Source: Desmodus rotundus (lineage: Eukaryota > Chordata > Mammalia > Chiroptera > Phyllostomidae). Taken from it: a stretch of 64,000 bases of DNA. Of the stretch, positions 11,750-22,914 are shown piece by piece (positions within the stretch are counted from its first letter, which is position 1; each line of letters starts with the position of its first letter). The translations under genes were made by a program, and so were the position numbers. The stretch is from the NCBI RefSeq assembly GCF_022682495.2, contig NC_071390.1, positions 149,334,583-149,398,582 of the forward strand. The letters are read 5' to 3'. The notes under the pieces are model-generated. The model saw nothing but the letters and a program-made list of their open reading frames with translations. It ran no database searches and was not told the DNA's origin.

Positions 11750-11855
11750 AATAGTTTGTGATTAACCTTTTTTTGGGTCTTGTTTAAAAAATGCTTCCCT
11801 ACCCAAAAGTCATAAAGATATTCTGTATTTTCTTCTAAAAATTTAGAGTTTTCCC
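11750..11855 (-). mobile_element. LINE-1 ORF2 fragment, antisense
   Basis: The words 'aaaagtcataaagatattct' and the following 'ttcttctaaaaatttagag' are characteristic of antisense L1 ORF2. It joins abruptly to a sense-strand L1 at about 11856, giving a head-to-head junction. Confidence 0.65.
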
Positions 11856-12745
11856 TTTCACAATGAATTACTCCTTCTCTATGGGATTGCAAAACACAAA
11901 AAGCACAAACCAAAATGGAAAAATTTACTTTATTAAAATCTATAACTTGTCCTTACTGAAAATATATAAAGAGAGTACAGATATCAGCCACAAACTGGGA
12001 GAAAATCTTGACACTGCATTTGTCAAAGGGCCAGGATCCAGAGTATAGAAACAATACCTACAGACTGTTGAAAAATGTACAAAAACAATGATAATGTAAT
12101 TCACAAAAAAATAGATGACTAGTCAAGATATTAAAAGATTCTCAACTTTGTTAGTAATCACAGAAATGCAAATTAAAATCATAATGAGATAACATTTTAC
12201 ATACACTAAATGGGCAAAAAATTTACAAAGTCTGGCAATGACGAATGTTGGTGAAAACGTGGAAAAACAATCTTACATATTACCGTTGGGACTGTAAAAT
12301 AGTACAAGTTCTTTGGAAAAGAACTCGGCAGTGTCTGGCACAGTAAAAATTACATGTCCGTGGCCCAGCAATTCCACTCCTAAGTGTGTACCCTAAATTC
12401 TTGCATATATACACCAGGTGAAATGTATAAGACAGTTAATAAAAGCACTATAAATATTAGCACAAACACAAGCAAACCTGAGAAAATATTGTTTGGGGAT
12501 AGCTACATTGTAGTTAATTATTTTTAGAAGGCAAGAATATGATAAACACAAAATTCAAGAAAGTAGTTCTGTTTGAGGTGAAAGCAGGAGAATGGGAATT
12601 GGGGAGAATAACACAGCTAGTTTTAGTTATATTGTTAATGTTGGGATTATTCTATTGGCCAGTGGATTTATATATAATTGCATATATTCCATTGTAGGTA
12701 CAGAATACTACACAATAAATGGCTTTTAATTTGTTTTAAAAAAAA
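11856..12745 (+). mobile_element. LINE-1 ORF2 end and 3' UTR, sense
   Basis: Reads in order through the L1 ORF2 C-terminal region ('aatcacagaaatgcaaatta', then 'cccagcaattccactcctaa') and into a degraded 3' UTR ending in an A-run at 12736-12747. Only a 61-codon frame survives at the start. Together with 11750-11855 it forms a 5'-inverted L1, the pattern left by twin priming, or else two unrelated fragments. Confidence 0.8.
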
Positions 12746-12779
12746 AGTGAAGAAAGAACAAAACATCTCAAGTCCTTTC

Positions 12780-13700
12780 TTACAGTTCACTAATTTTCTC
12801 TTCCATTGTATCTAATGCTATATCCATCCTCTGAGTCTCTAGTCTCATTTATTATGTTTTTTCACCTGGAAGTTCTATTTGTCTTTTTTTTTCCTGTTTA
12901 AATCTACCTGATTATATTTCATAGTTTCTAGTACCTTATTATACTTCAGATGTTCTATTTTTTATTAAGTATATCAAACCTCCTTATTTTATATTTTATA
13001 ACTGATAGCTCCAATTTCAACCATGTTTGTAGCTATAATCCTTTTGTTTGTTATTTCCACTTATCTGCCCTCAAATGCCTTGCTTTCTATTCTGTTTTAT
13101 AATTTTTATATTTTAGTAAGTTTATAATTACCTGAGCAGACTATTTGAGGCCTTGGTTTAAGGTATATTTACCCCAGAAGGCATTACTAATCATGAATTA
13201 CTTTAAATTAAATTCTAAAGTCAGGTATTTAGGGACCACATAGGTAGTGTGAACTCTTGTGAATTGGAATTTTCAAGGTAGAGTCTGCCTAGAGCCAAGG
13301 TTGAGATAAGAACTTTTCTTTACTATATTTTTTGTGGGATAATTTTTCTTCTTTTGGTTTACCCTTGCATCAAAGATGTTAAAACTCCTGGGTCCTGGCC
13401 CCTTTGGGGATCTTCTCCTATCCTCACCTTGTTCAGGTCCTAGGCATTGTATCCTGAACCCTGTTTGATACCCATTAAAATGACGACTCTAGGCCACTAG
13501 GGATAAGTTAATGCCTGCAGGGACTCATTGCTTCAGGGAAGTTACCTCTGAATATATGTGTTTTATTGTATTTTTAGCTTCTTATGATTTGCTTTATTTT
13601 CCTGACAGCTCAGATAAGCATTTTAGTATCTTTTCTTAAGCATTTTTAGATTTTGTGAGCTGGGAAGTTTCCTCATATTATTTTTTCTTTAATATTGGGA
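12780..13700 (-). mobile_element. old L1-like sequence, antisense
   Basis: T-rich text with L1M-like wording ('ttcacctggaagttctattt' and, at the right, 'ttttgtgagctgggaagttt'). Highly diverged, no open frame. Could be an old L1 or an old HAL1. Confidence 0.45.
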
Positions 13701-13984
13701 GCAGTGAAAGTTTCAGCACTATTCTTAAATACTCTAATACACAATATTTATACTGTAAAGTAAACTGTATTAAGGAATTGATGTAATCCTTCTCCCTCCC
13801 ACACCCCCAGAAAAAACCATCTGCACACATCAGACTTAAACAGCTGAGCTACTGGGGCCAGGTTATCATTTTACCACATTACAGCACGTCTGCTGCCCCA
13901 GGGCAATTCTGGCCAACTTCTCCCAGCAGAAGGCAGACTGAACATAGAGAGATTGAGGAGGAACGGTGTCTGGTGTATGGATAG

Positions 13985-14130
13985 GCACCGGCATGAAGTA
14001 CTTATTTTAAGCTTCACAACAACCTAATGAAATGGGTAGCATTGCTTTCACTTTATAAGCAAGAAAACTGAACCTAACAATGTTAAGTGATTCATCTGAA
14101 GGAGGCAGAAGGAGCTGGAATGTTCTGAGA
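13985..14130 (-). mobile_element. MIR SINE fragment, antisense
   Basis: Matches the complement of the MIR 3' half: 'ttcacaacaacctaatgaaa', then 'aagaaaactgaacctaacaa'. Confidence 0.7.
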
Positions 14131-14179
14131 GATCATCTAGGTTTATCTTCCTAGCATATCTTCAGAGGACCTGTGGACC

Positions 14180-14380
14180 AACCATTTATTCATTCATCCA
14201 TTCATCCATTTGTGAATTCACTTAAGAGAGCTTTCTGAAAACTGGATGACACTGTGCTAGACACTGACATAGAAAAATGAGTAAGACAAAAGACTTAAAT
14301 TCCCATATGTGAAGGCACATAAGCAATTATAACATAGTGCAATAAGTTAAAGGAGAACATTGGGAAGAGCATCACCATTG
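14180..14380 (+). mobile_element. ancient repeat of unassigned family, with ATTC-rich start
   Basis: Begins with attcattcatccattcatc-type repeats and runs into 'gctagacactgacatagaaa', the same class of sequence as 5985-6390. Heavily decayed. Confidence 0.45.
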
Positions 14381-15495
14381 AAATCAGCTCTTGAATAGAT
14401 TCAGGGTCAAAAAAGGGAAGGTGGCTGCTGACCAACATGGATGGTGAGGTAAAGGTAGAAATACCAATAACAAGTGAAGACGGAGCAGTCTTTGTCAAAT
14501 TTACCTTTCAGGAGCCGACCATTCCTTTTCTCTAAAAAGAGGAAAATAGCAGCTCAACACAACTGCCTGTAAAAAGGATTTATTTTTTCCAATGACCAAG
14601 AGCAAAAGTTGCTGCTTCCCAGGATATGCTCCTTGCTGGATGGAACAGGTCAGTGATGCTTTGGTTATCCAGCTGTGATCTTCTCTGGAACTGAAACATC
14701 ACACAGGGGAAAGACCTTGTCTCCTACAATTGCTTATAATTGCATTTTCCTTTTTGATTGGTCAAGTCCTTATTTCAGGAGCTCTAATCCAATTTTCTCA
14801 GATCCCCATCTCCCTACTGGCCAACAAAGTTTCCATGCTGTGTTCTTGCAAAATTAAGCTATAAGATTTACTTCCATCAAGGTTTTGAATCTAAGCACAG
14901 ATGTCAGAGTTAATCCAGTCACCCCCCAAGCACTCTTTAACCCCTAGAAAAGTAGATTTGTCTTGCTGACTTTGGAATGGTGTGGAATTTTCCTCTATTC
15001 AGCAACTTTCTTCACTTTGTTGGCTATACCTAATTGGGTTTACCTTTGTCTGAACCAACATGATAGGCAGACCTTTTGGCAAGTGGACTTTGTTTATTTC
15101 TAGGGTTTAAAATGTGGGTCATAGGCACTGAGACTATACATCCACTGGGAATCCTTATTCCCCTCTGGCTGTTTGTTCTGAAAACAAAACTGTCATCAAT
15201 GACCCTGGAAAACAGAACCTGGAGCTTTAAGGATGTTGTAGCAGTTACATGATATTAGAGCTGAACTCAGTATGCTCAGTGGTGTTAATTGGGGTCAACT
15301 TCCAACATGCTTTTGGGGTTTGTGAATGCTACCACTACAACCTAAAGGCTGCCTGCTTATTGGTAGTCCAACCCAACCCCTGGTCTCTTAGATAAGTCCC
15401 TTTCCTTCATAGTTGGAACATCTAATTTGAGATTGGGGTCTTTCCTAGCTAAACTTTTGCTGAGTGATCTCTAGGAGTTTCTTATATCTATGATT
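14381..15495. other. no gene seen; unassigned, possibly old ERV-derived
   Basis: No known repeat end, no RNA gene. One short plus-frame stretch (15075-15092) reads F-W-Q-V-D-F, like a retroviral integrase, but the expected downstream catalytic block is not found, so I do not call it. Confidence 0.35.
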
Positions 15496-15499
15496 CTTG

Positions 15500-15745
15500 G
15501 CAGTACAGTTTGGATGAGACAGGAAGACTTGTTTCAAATTCTGACTATAACACTTTTCAAATGTGTGACCATGGGCATATTACTCAAATTCTACTAGTTT
15601 CTTCATCTGCAAATTTGGGGCAATGATGTTGCCAACAATATCATGTCAGAGGTTTGTTGTGAGGACTGAGTGAAATCACGCACATAAAGCAGCTCATACG
15701 GGACATGGCTTAGAGCAGGGGCTCAGTCAACAGTAGTTGTTGCTC
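15500..15745 (+). mobile_element. MIR SINE
   Basis: Sense-oriented MIR core and 3' half: 'gaagacttgtttcaaattct', 'tgtgaccatgggcatattac', 'ttcttcatctgcaaatttgg', and a tail with 'caggggctcagtcaacagta'. Confidence 0.75.
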
Positions 15746-15749
15746 TGAC

Positions 15750-17394
15750 TGCATTCCTGACAAGGGCATCATGGCATCAGTTCTACCGAGAGCAGTTTGC
15801 TGACTTGTTGCCAAGAACAGAGACCACAGAATTAGGTTCAAAATTGTAGGGAGAACAAGTCAAACTGGAGCTTGGTAGACTGATTTCCTGTACTCACCGT
15901 GGCCCAGTCTTTGGCCAAAATTTTACAACAGTGTTAGAAATGTGAAACCAAGGAAGACTAGCCAAAGATGAGACAGGTGGAAATCATGCAATTGCTTGGC
16001 AGCTGTGGTCCTCTCTGTGACTGCAGCCTGAGTCCACCATTCCCATTGTGTATCAGCTCTCTGCTGCTTGCAGCTCCTCCTTCTTTCCATGTCATGATTC
16101 ATGAGACACTTTGTCCTGTGGGTCATAATTTGGGTCCTAAAGCACTAAGGGGAACTGTGTTGGGTGTGGTGTTGAAGAAGACATGCTGAAAAATGACCAT
16201 AAGGTGAGCCCAGCTATTTGCATTCGTGTGTTGGATGCTGTGCCAGGAACCTAGGCAACAATGGCCCGAGACTGCGTCTGTGCCCTCAAATTGCCCACCA
16301 TAGTCTAGTGCGTGAGACAGATAAGCACATGGGCAATGCCACTGCAGGACAGTGAGTGTCAAATGGGTTTTGCTGTAGGGTTCTAGAAGCCACAGCTAAC
16401 CCTCCTAGGAGGCCAGAGAAAGGGTCACCAGAGCTGAGAAGGAAAAGTGTAAACGAGGACTCAGCCAGAAGAGCAGACATGTGCTTGCAAGTGGATATTC
16501 TCCTGTGTGTTTCCTGGGATGTAGGGCGAGAGCAGGAATGTTAGGAAGAAACAAGACAAGGAGAATTTGCAAAGTGGCTCTTGGTGTGAAGGTACACTTT
16601 GTGCTGTTCTTGGAGGTGAGAAGAGCAAGGGATATCGGAGGAAATGTTTGTCCAACTGCTATTGGTGCCTCCCTGGTGTCTTGTACGGGGCTTCATAATG
16701 GGGGCAGAGGGTTCTTCTGCTCAGATCCTTTTTTCTCATCTTTCTTTCTCCTCCATCTCCTCCCTAATATTTCCTCTGCATCCTCTATACTTTGGCAAGG
16801 AGCTTTGCTGCAGTGTGGGACTCAGGGAACAAACTCACTAAGGTAGGATCTGGGATGCAATTCGTGACCTTTCTTACAAGGTCCATGCTTTCATTAGGCA
16901 CAGACACTTGCTGTCTGAGCTTCATGTGGTCTTGAGCCCCCCCCCCCCTTTGGCCCTGGACCCCAATCCCTGAGGGCCTCTTTGCTGGTTTCCTTCTCAG
17001 AGAAGGTTTTTCTTTCAGCCCCTGTATTCAGAAAAGGAGCCATGGCACTTTGTCCCTGCACCCCAGTTCTTTCACCCCCTGCCAACCTGTCATAGTCACC
17101 CAAATCCTGACTAGAAAAAGCATCCACAATCCACTATTCACAGAAGTATCTAAAACAAGATCAGTCTTCCTCCTCTTCCTCTGTTTCTGTCTCTCCACCT
17201 AACCCACTGCCACTCTGCCTCCTCTCCATCTTGCTCCTCTTCTCCCTAGCCACACCCCCAACACCACATGCACAAACAATCTCTTCGTTGTCCCTCTCTT
17301 CAATTTTAAAAACGTTTATAATGATTGCATCTCAGTTTTTCAGGTTCTCAGCCTTTTCCATGCAACCCCAAATTTGTATCCTTTTCACAAAATG
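15750..17394. other. no gene seen
   Basis: Apparently unique sequence with short frames on both strands (up to 121 aa, 16481-16846), none recognisable. A 12-C run at 16937-16948 would be G-rich on the minus strand. Confidence 0.45.
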
Positions 17395-17640
17395 TAACTA
17401 ATATTTATTGAGAACCTAATATACATGAGAAATATATGCTTTATATATATGTGAACTCATTTAATCCTGAAAAATCATGTGAAGTAGGTATGATTTTATA
17501 TTCATGTATATATATCTATATATATTTTTAATAAGAAAATTGCGGGTCAGATGTATGAAGTAATTTGGCCAAGATCACCAGCTAGTATGTAGCAGAGAAT
17601 CAAAATCAGGCCTGACTCAAAGCCCGTAGTTTCCTTTTGT
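17395..17640 (-). mobile_element. MIR SINE, antisense, with AT expansion
   Basis: Conserved words 'tgtgaactcatttaatcctg' and 'ttggccaagatcaccagcta' are in MIR complement order. A TATATA-rich segment (about 17508-17530) sits in the middle. Confidence 0.7.
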
Positions 17641-17730
17641 ATTTGATAAATTTTTCATAATTATGGAAGTTTATGTGATTTTAAATACATATTTATAAAA
17701 TTGTCATGCATGTGTGCATGCATATATTTT

Positions 17731-18165
17731 TCTGGTTTAATTGAGATATAGTTGTCATGTAATGCTGTGTAAGTTTAAAGTGTACAATATGATGATTTGA
17801 TACATGTATCTATGGCTAAATAAGTGGTTGCACGACAAGGTTGGTTCACACCTTCATCGCCTCACATAATTACCTTTTTTGTGGTGAAAATATTTAAGTT
17901 CTACTCTCTTAGCAACTTTCAAGTATATGAACGGTATTGTTAACTGTGGTTACTATGCTGCACGTGCAACCTCCAGAACTTACTCATTTTACAACTAGAA
18001 GTTTATATTCTTTGACTGGTATCTCCCCCATCTCCTCACCTTCCCCCAGCACCTGGTAACCACTATTCTACTCTCTGTTTCTATGAGCTGGGTTTTTTAA
18101 ATTCTACATATAAATGATATCATACAGTATTTGTCTTTGTCTGATTTGTTTCACTTAACATAATA
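17731..18165 (-). mobile_element. LINE-1 3' UTR, antisense, with target-site duplication
   Basis: The plus strand begins 'tctggtttaattgagatata' and ends at 'tttgtttcacttaacataat', both common antisense L1 3'-UTR text. It is flanked by a 16-bp near-perfect duplication, tgcatgcatatatttt (17715-17730) and tgcatgcacatatttt (18166-18181), one mismatch. The insertion is thus a single 5'-truncated event. Confidence 0.85.
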
Positions 18166-18181
18166 TGCATGCACATATTTT

Positions 18182-18428
18182 ATATATGTAATTTTCTACA
18201 AAAAATTAATTTAAAGCTAAATTATATTCAAGCTATTCACATTCTTATCAGAAATATAAAATCATTCTATTGACCCTCTTCTAACAATAAATCCTTAAAA
18301 AACATTTGTCAGTTTGTTGATAAATAATCACATCACTGTTCAGATTTGTAATTCTCGGATTCCTACCAAGTAGAATATTTTCAAATGTTTATTCATCATT
18401 TGTATTTCCTAATTATTTTCCTTTAAAG
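18182..18428. other. AT-rich spacer, no feature
   Basis: Low-complexity AT-rich text between two elements. Nothing recognised. Confidence 0.5.
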
Positions 18429-18653
18429 CAGGGGTTGACAAACTACAGTCCACAGGTCAAATCCGGCCCACAGTCTGCTTTTGTGAATAGGATTTGATTG
18501 GGGCATGGCCACTCCCTTTCACTCATGTGTTGTCTGTGGCTGTTTCTGTGCCTGTCTGCAGAGTTGGGTAGTTGTGATAGAAGCAGTGTGGTCTGGAAAG
18601 CCTTCAACATTTACTACCGATTGGGCCTTTACAAAAATGTTTGCCCACCCCTG
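18429..18653 (+). mobile_element. hAT-type MITE
   Basis: Terminal inverted repeats of about 16 bp: left caggggttgacaaact, right end the complement of caggggtgggcaaaca. The interior carries the well-known 'aaatccggcccacagtctgc' phrase of a mammalian hAT MITE. Flanking 8-bp target sites (ctttaaag and cccttcag) match at only 4 of 8, so the copy is old. A second, truncated copy lies at 57065-57235. Confidence 0.85.
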
Positions 18654-19054
18654 CCCTTCAGAATAGACTCCTGTATTGTCAGTATCCTAATCCTTTTACC
18701 TTGGATTTTCAATACTTTACCCATGTCTTGAGTTGATTTTTTTTCGTGCTACTTATCCTCAAGAAGAAAGATATATCTAAATGGTATGTTTGCCAATAAG
18801 CAGGATGTAGGAATGTCCCTCGACTGTTTTAGCTGACCACTAGCCTTCTGGTTGAGTCCCTTCTTGGGTCTACAGACATGTGATTGCACATTTCATTGCC
18901 TAATTTCCAGGTCTGGCTGCTACTCTTGTAACTTGGCTCTGGTTTCTAAGAGAGGATTCTCTATCTCCACCCACAGTTTGTTTTTCTGGGAGAAGTCATT
19001 AATAAAATCATTGGTATTTTTATTACTTTTGAAAGATAATGTAGTAGAATTTTT

Positions 19055-19197
19055 TGAAACATGAATTCTGGAACCAGACCATCTAGTTAAAATAGCAGGT
19101 ATACCACTTAATATCACTGTGAGTTTGGGTAAATTATTTTTCTTTGTGCCAATTTCTTATCACCTGTAAAAATTATGAGGATTATGCTATTGTCTTC
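19055..19197 (+). mobile_element. MIR SINE, 5' part (split by the LTR)
   Basis: Reads as a sense MIR ('cttaatatcactgtgagttt', then 'aatttcttatcacctgtaaa') and stops at the LTR. It resumes at 20028 ('ctcatgaacattgtgaaaa'), which fits the missing MIR 3' part when one copy of the 6-bp duplication is removed. This shows that the LTR inserted into a pre-existing MIR. Confidence 0.75.
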
Positions 19198-20021
19198 TGT
19201 TGGGAACTGCCCTGCCTGGTTTCAGAAACTGTAACCCCTTGTGGCTAAGGCTGAGTAAAAAGACGTTGGGACCATGAGCCACTAAGAAGACAAATCTTAT
19301 CTCCTGGTAGAGGTGCCGCCTCTGCCCCCTTTCACTTCACCCTGCTTGGCCCCGGGCAGATGACTGGTTAGCCAATGATGGGTAAGATTCCTCAAGGGAG
19401 GGACAACCTAAGACAGGCATGGTCACAACGGGGACCTCAGGGAAGGACTTGGGGGGCTATAGAAAAAGGGGGTGATGGACCCTTGCCCCTTGGCTTTGAC
19501 ATAGCCTGAGTCCTCATTCTGTCTGTGAGAAGTCTCCTAATTTCTTGGCTGCCTTACTTCCCCTGCCTGACTTAAGCCTGAAACAATGCTGGAGGGCCCT
19601 GCAGCCTGGGCAGGAAGGGGCGGTCCCCCAGGTTGGTCAGGCCTAAGAAAGAATACATAAAATCCTGCTAAACCTGCTTTGCTAAGAATGTCCTCAGTTT
19701 TCTGATAAGGGTCCAGCATAAAATGAGTTTGTTCCCCAAAGTTTTATAGCCCTTTAGCTAACTGACCCTGACTCAGAATAAGCCCTCATAGTTCTTTGAA
19801 CATTATCTATTGTTTGATCATTACTGCCTACCAATGATTGATGAGCTTTACCTGTATTCCTGTGCAAAATGGACTCAATAAAAGCCCATTGAGGAATAGG
19901 CTCCTGGTCCTTCTCCTTTGAGAGATCGGCCACCTTTCCTCCCCAAGCAGATCGTGTCTTGGTAGACTTATTCTCATCCATGGTGGATGGATGGGGGCCC
20001 TGCGGGCAGAGCTCCCCCACA
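19198..20021 (+). mobile_element. solo LTR of a class II (ERVK/IAP-like) endogenous retrovirus
   Basis: An 824-bp unit begins tgttgggaactgccctgcc, the usual class II LTR start, and ends cagagctcccccaca. It is bounded by a perfect 6-bp duplication, GTCTTC at 19192-19197 and 20022-20027, the size produced by class II integrases. Inside are a TATA-like gctatagaaaaa (about 19456-19467) and AATAAA at 19877-19882, in the right order for U3-R-U5. There is no attached internal sequence and no primer-binding site next to it, so the provirus has been reduced by LTR-LTR recombination. Sharp ends and a perfect duplication suggest a younger insertion than the MIR it interrupts. Confidence 0.9.
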
Positions 20022-20027
20022 GTCTTC

Positions 20028-20065
20028 CTCATGAACATTGTGAAAAAGACAGTGTTCACTGGGAT
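20028..20065 (+). mobile_element. MIR SINE, 3' part (continues 19055-19197)
   Basis: Short remainder of the MIR interrupted by the solo LTR; joins in the same orientation. Confidence 0.55.
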
Positions 20066-20089
20066 ATCCATGAGCTCCTCGACATTTCC

Positions 20090-20370
20090 CAGTCTTCCTT
20101 GCTGTGATTGGGGGCATGTGACTAGTTCTGGACAATGGACTGGAACTGGGAGGCTAAGGCACTGAGAACTGGTTTGCTTTCTGTATCCTTGTCCTCTACC
20201 ATGGTGCCTTCAGTGGTAACATAAGATGAAGAGAGCCTGAATCCCCGAGTTACTGGAGGGAGGAGAATTTCTGCTTACCTAAATCAAACTTTGCAAGAAC
20301 AATAAAAAAAACTTGTGTTAACCATGAAAATTTTGGAGTTATTCTAAACAATAATTAATACACAAAGAGC
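20090..20370 (+). mobile_element. LTR-like ancient repeat, family not assigned
   Basis: Contains 'gggcatgtgactagttctgg', an AATAAA at 20301-20306 and the near-terminal 'aacttgtgttaaccatgaaa'. Similar wording is seen at 55990-56320. Probably an old LTR-type element. Confidence 0.4.
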
Positions 20371-20551
20371 ATTTGGATTCTTGACTAACATATGAAGTGC
20401 TGTAAAAAAATGTTTTCCTTCCTTATTCTTCTTTTTCTTCTTATCAGTAAAAGGACCATAATTCTTAGCTTGGACTCACATCTTTATCACTCTACTTATT
20501 ACTCTATGAAGACTGGCTTCATAAGGATGCATTTATCTACTACTGCTACTA

Positions 20552-20579
20552 CTACACACACACATACACACACACCACC
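20552..20579 (+). repeat. (AC)n microsatellite
   Basis: CTACTACTAC then cacacacacatacacacaca; short and interrupted once. Confidence 0.85.
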
Positions 20580-20891
20580 GTGTTGTTTAGGAAGGTCAAT
20601 GGTCTCTACGCAGATTATAGACTTGGGGGTGAGGTGAGATAAGAGACTGTCCTCTCTTCATCTCAAAATCTAGCCATCCACATATTAAGTTCTGCTTGGA
20701 CAAATTCTATGTTTCTGAGTGAAAGAAAGGAACTTATGTGTATTTCTACCTTCTGCCAGGTGGCTAGGGCTGCTCTGTTTCATGAGGAAAAGCACAGGAA
20801 GACTATCATTTTGTTTTTTTCATTACACTTCTATCCACCTTACAGTTAGTAGAAATTTCTTCCAAATTCTGCGGTAGGCTGTTTTTATCTT

Positions 20892-21032
20892 TCAGTGTTA
20901 ATCATTTTCATCTTTTTCTGAGTCTCCATTGCTTCTTTATCAAGCCATCAGTCTTGTTTCAGGTATCCACTGGCATTCGTTCAGTCATGCCTCTCACACA
21001 GGTTACGTTCCCAATCAAGCTATTTTCATTCC
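20892..21032 (+). repeat. direct duplication, copy A
   Basis: This 141-bp segment matches 22915-23054 at about 95% (7 substitutions and about one indel by eye), in the same orientation. The flanks do not match. On the left, copy A is preceded by a pyrimidine-rich run ending in ttcag that looks like a splice acceptor; copy B lacks it. No known repeat family is recognised. See the finding on this pair. Confidence 0.9.
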
Positions 21033-21529
21033 GAAGCTGTTTGCTTTGATTACTCTTTCACTAGTTGGAACATGGAGCACAGGAGAATAGATATAATTAA
21101 GAGAGTTGCTGAAGTGCTGTATTCTCTATCCACCAAATGTAGCTCCTTTCAATTAGCAAGACATCTTTTGTTTCTTCTTTGATATATCATGTATGCATGA
21201 TCTAGCTTTCTTATTTTGGGGAAATAGAACTCTATTATTCCCTGTCTACACCCCGAGCCCCAGTGTATATCATCTCTCCATACTGTTTTTGAGTCAGTCG
21301 ATTTAAGGTGTAAACAAGCTAGTTTGGGGAAATGTGAAGAGGGGTAAAATCATGAGGAGCCTTACATGGAAAACTTAGGATTTTGCATTGTAACTAATGT
21401 GGTAACTTGATGTAATATGCATTTTGCATCTTAAAGAAACTACAGAGAGGTCAAAGGCCTCATACTTACCTTGTTAGAGCATTACCTTGGTCCGTTTTCT
21501 CTTTAATCCACCCAGAGACCATTGTCCCA

Positions 21530-21725
21530 AACAGAGGTAGCATGTTATAGAAATAATGGTGGGACTCTAGAAACTTTCCATTCAAGATCTAAATTCTGGG
21601 TAGAAACTTACTAGCTAGGTAAAACTGATAAAACTACTTTGCTTCTCTGAGCAGTTTCCTTTTTTGTAACTTCACATGTCAATGAGGAGATTAAATAAGG
21701 TATTATAGAAACATTTGGCACAGCT
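21530..21725 (+). mobile_element. MIR SINE
   Basis: Sense MIR wording 'aaacttactagctaggtaaa', 'tttgcttctctgagcagttt', 'gattaaataaggtattatag'. Confidence 0.7.
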
Positions 21726-21888
21726 GGTTTTTCTTCTTTCTTTCTTTTAAGTGATTAGTACTTTTAATCTTTAATGTCAGAATCTCACCCAGAGACATTT
21801 TTCCCTCCAAAAAGAGCACCTTTGTGCCACTTCTGGCAAAGGTTGCAGTACACTTCCCTGAAGTCCAAGAATCTGACCCTCATTTCTT

Positions 21889-22108
21889 TTTTTTTTAATA
21901 ATTTTTAAAAAAGATCTTGTTTATTTACTTTTAGACAGAGGGGAAGGGAAGGAGAAAGGGAGAGAAATATCAATGTGTGGTTTCCTCTCGTGTGCCCCCT
22001 AATGGGGATCTGGCCCCCAACCTAGGCATGTGCCCTGACTGGGAATCGAACCAGCAACCCTTTGGTTCACAGCCTGCACTCAATCCACTGAGCTACACCA
22101 GCTAGGGC
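21889..22108 (-). mobile_element. Ves SINE (bat), antisense, with perfect 16-bp TSD
   Basis: The right end is the complement of the tRNA-derived head with the A and B boxes of an RNA polymerase III promoter (plus-strand text 'gggaatcgaaccagcaaccc' and 'tgagctacaccagctagggc'). The left end is the T-run that corresponds to the A-tail. Flanking copies ctgaccctcatttctt at 21873-21888 and 22109-22124 are identical, so this is a complete, fairly recent insertion. It carries a CTCF-like word (21992-22005). Confidence 0.95.
21992..22005 (-). promoter_or_regulatory. CTCF-like motif inside the Ves SINE
   Basis: On the minus strand the word is CCATTAGGGGGCAC, one mismatch from the CTCF core CCASYAGRGGGCRS. 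A motif match is not proof of binding. Confidence 0.35.
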
Positions 22109-22124
22109 CTGACCCTCATTTCTT

Positions 22125-22914
22125 GAGTGTTGGTTTTAGCTTCCTTTTAGGTATGCATATGATGGGCTTTTTCCTTTTGATGAATTCCCAGAAAACCATT
22201 CTTCAACAAAACAGATGGTTTTCCTCCTCCTTGTTATGTGGCCCTTGGACTTATAGTCAAATCCTGATAACTCAAGCTTGTCTGACACAACTTTTTCTGT
22301 GCACCATGGATGGAGATCACTGTCACTTCTGTTTCTCTTTCTGCCCGTGAAGGTCTCATGTAGCTCATTCATCTATTTGAGGTTGCTGATCTCAAATTCC
22401 TATTTTACTTACCCACTGTGGTCATTGATTGAACTCCCTATCCCATCAGTAGTCTTTGGCCTGGAGAATCATGTGGACTCCTTTAATCTTTTGTAAATGA
22501 TGTAGTCATTTTATTGGGGTATTCAAACATCTGATAAAAATAGGGCTCTGTTTACCAAAAATTTTGTGGTCATAGCTTGGTTATGACTCAATGGGAAAAG
22601 TAGTCCCCCAAATTCCCTGAGATGAGTTTTAGTGGTTCTTATAATTTGCCAGATGGCTTATGCAAGCTAGATTCTTAAACTGTATAGATCCTTGCCTTTA
22701 TCATTATTGGTCTGGGACCAAAGGCATTCAGTACATTTTGGAAAGCTGACCCACAATACCTGACCTTGGACTACAAAGATACCTTAAAGGTAAAGCTTAA
22801 TGTATTGGAGTAGTTCCAAAATAATATGGAAGGATCATTCCCTCTTGGCCAGCCTTGTTCAGTTTTCAGAGAAATGAACCATTATGACAACCTTTCTTGT
22901 GTCTTCGGCCCATG
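22125..22914. other. unassigned sequence, possible decayed pseudogene on the minus strand
   Basis: A 78-codon minus frame (22136-22372) rich in K, R and S is broken on both sides. The Ves SINE inserted just before it. The low-repeat composition and the next-door duplication copy make a decayed processed gene possible, but I do not recognise a parent. Confidence 0.3.

Noticed and set aside
15075..15092. F-W-Q-V-D-F read in a plus frame, like the first catalytic block of a retroviral integrase
   Set aside because: No second aspartate or glutamate block at the expected distance and stops on both sides. Too short to call.
22136..22372. 78-codon minus frame rich in K, R, S
   Set aside because: No recognisable parent and broken flanks. 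Kept only as a possible decayed pseudogene region.
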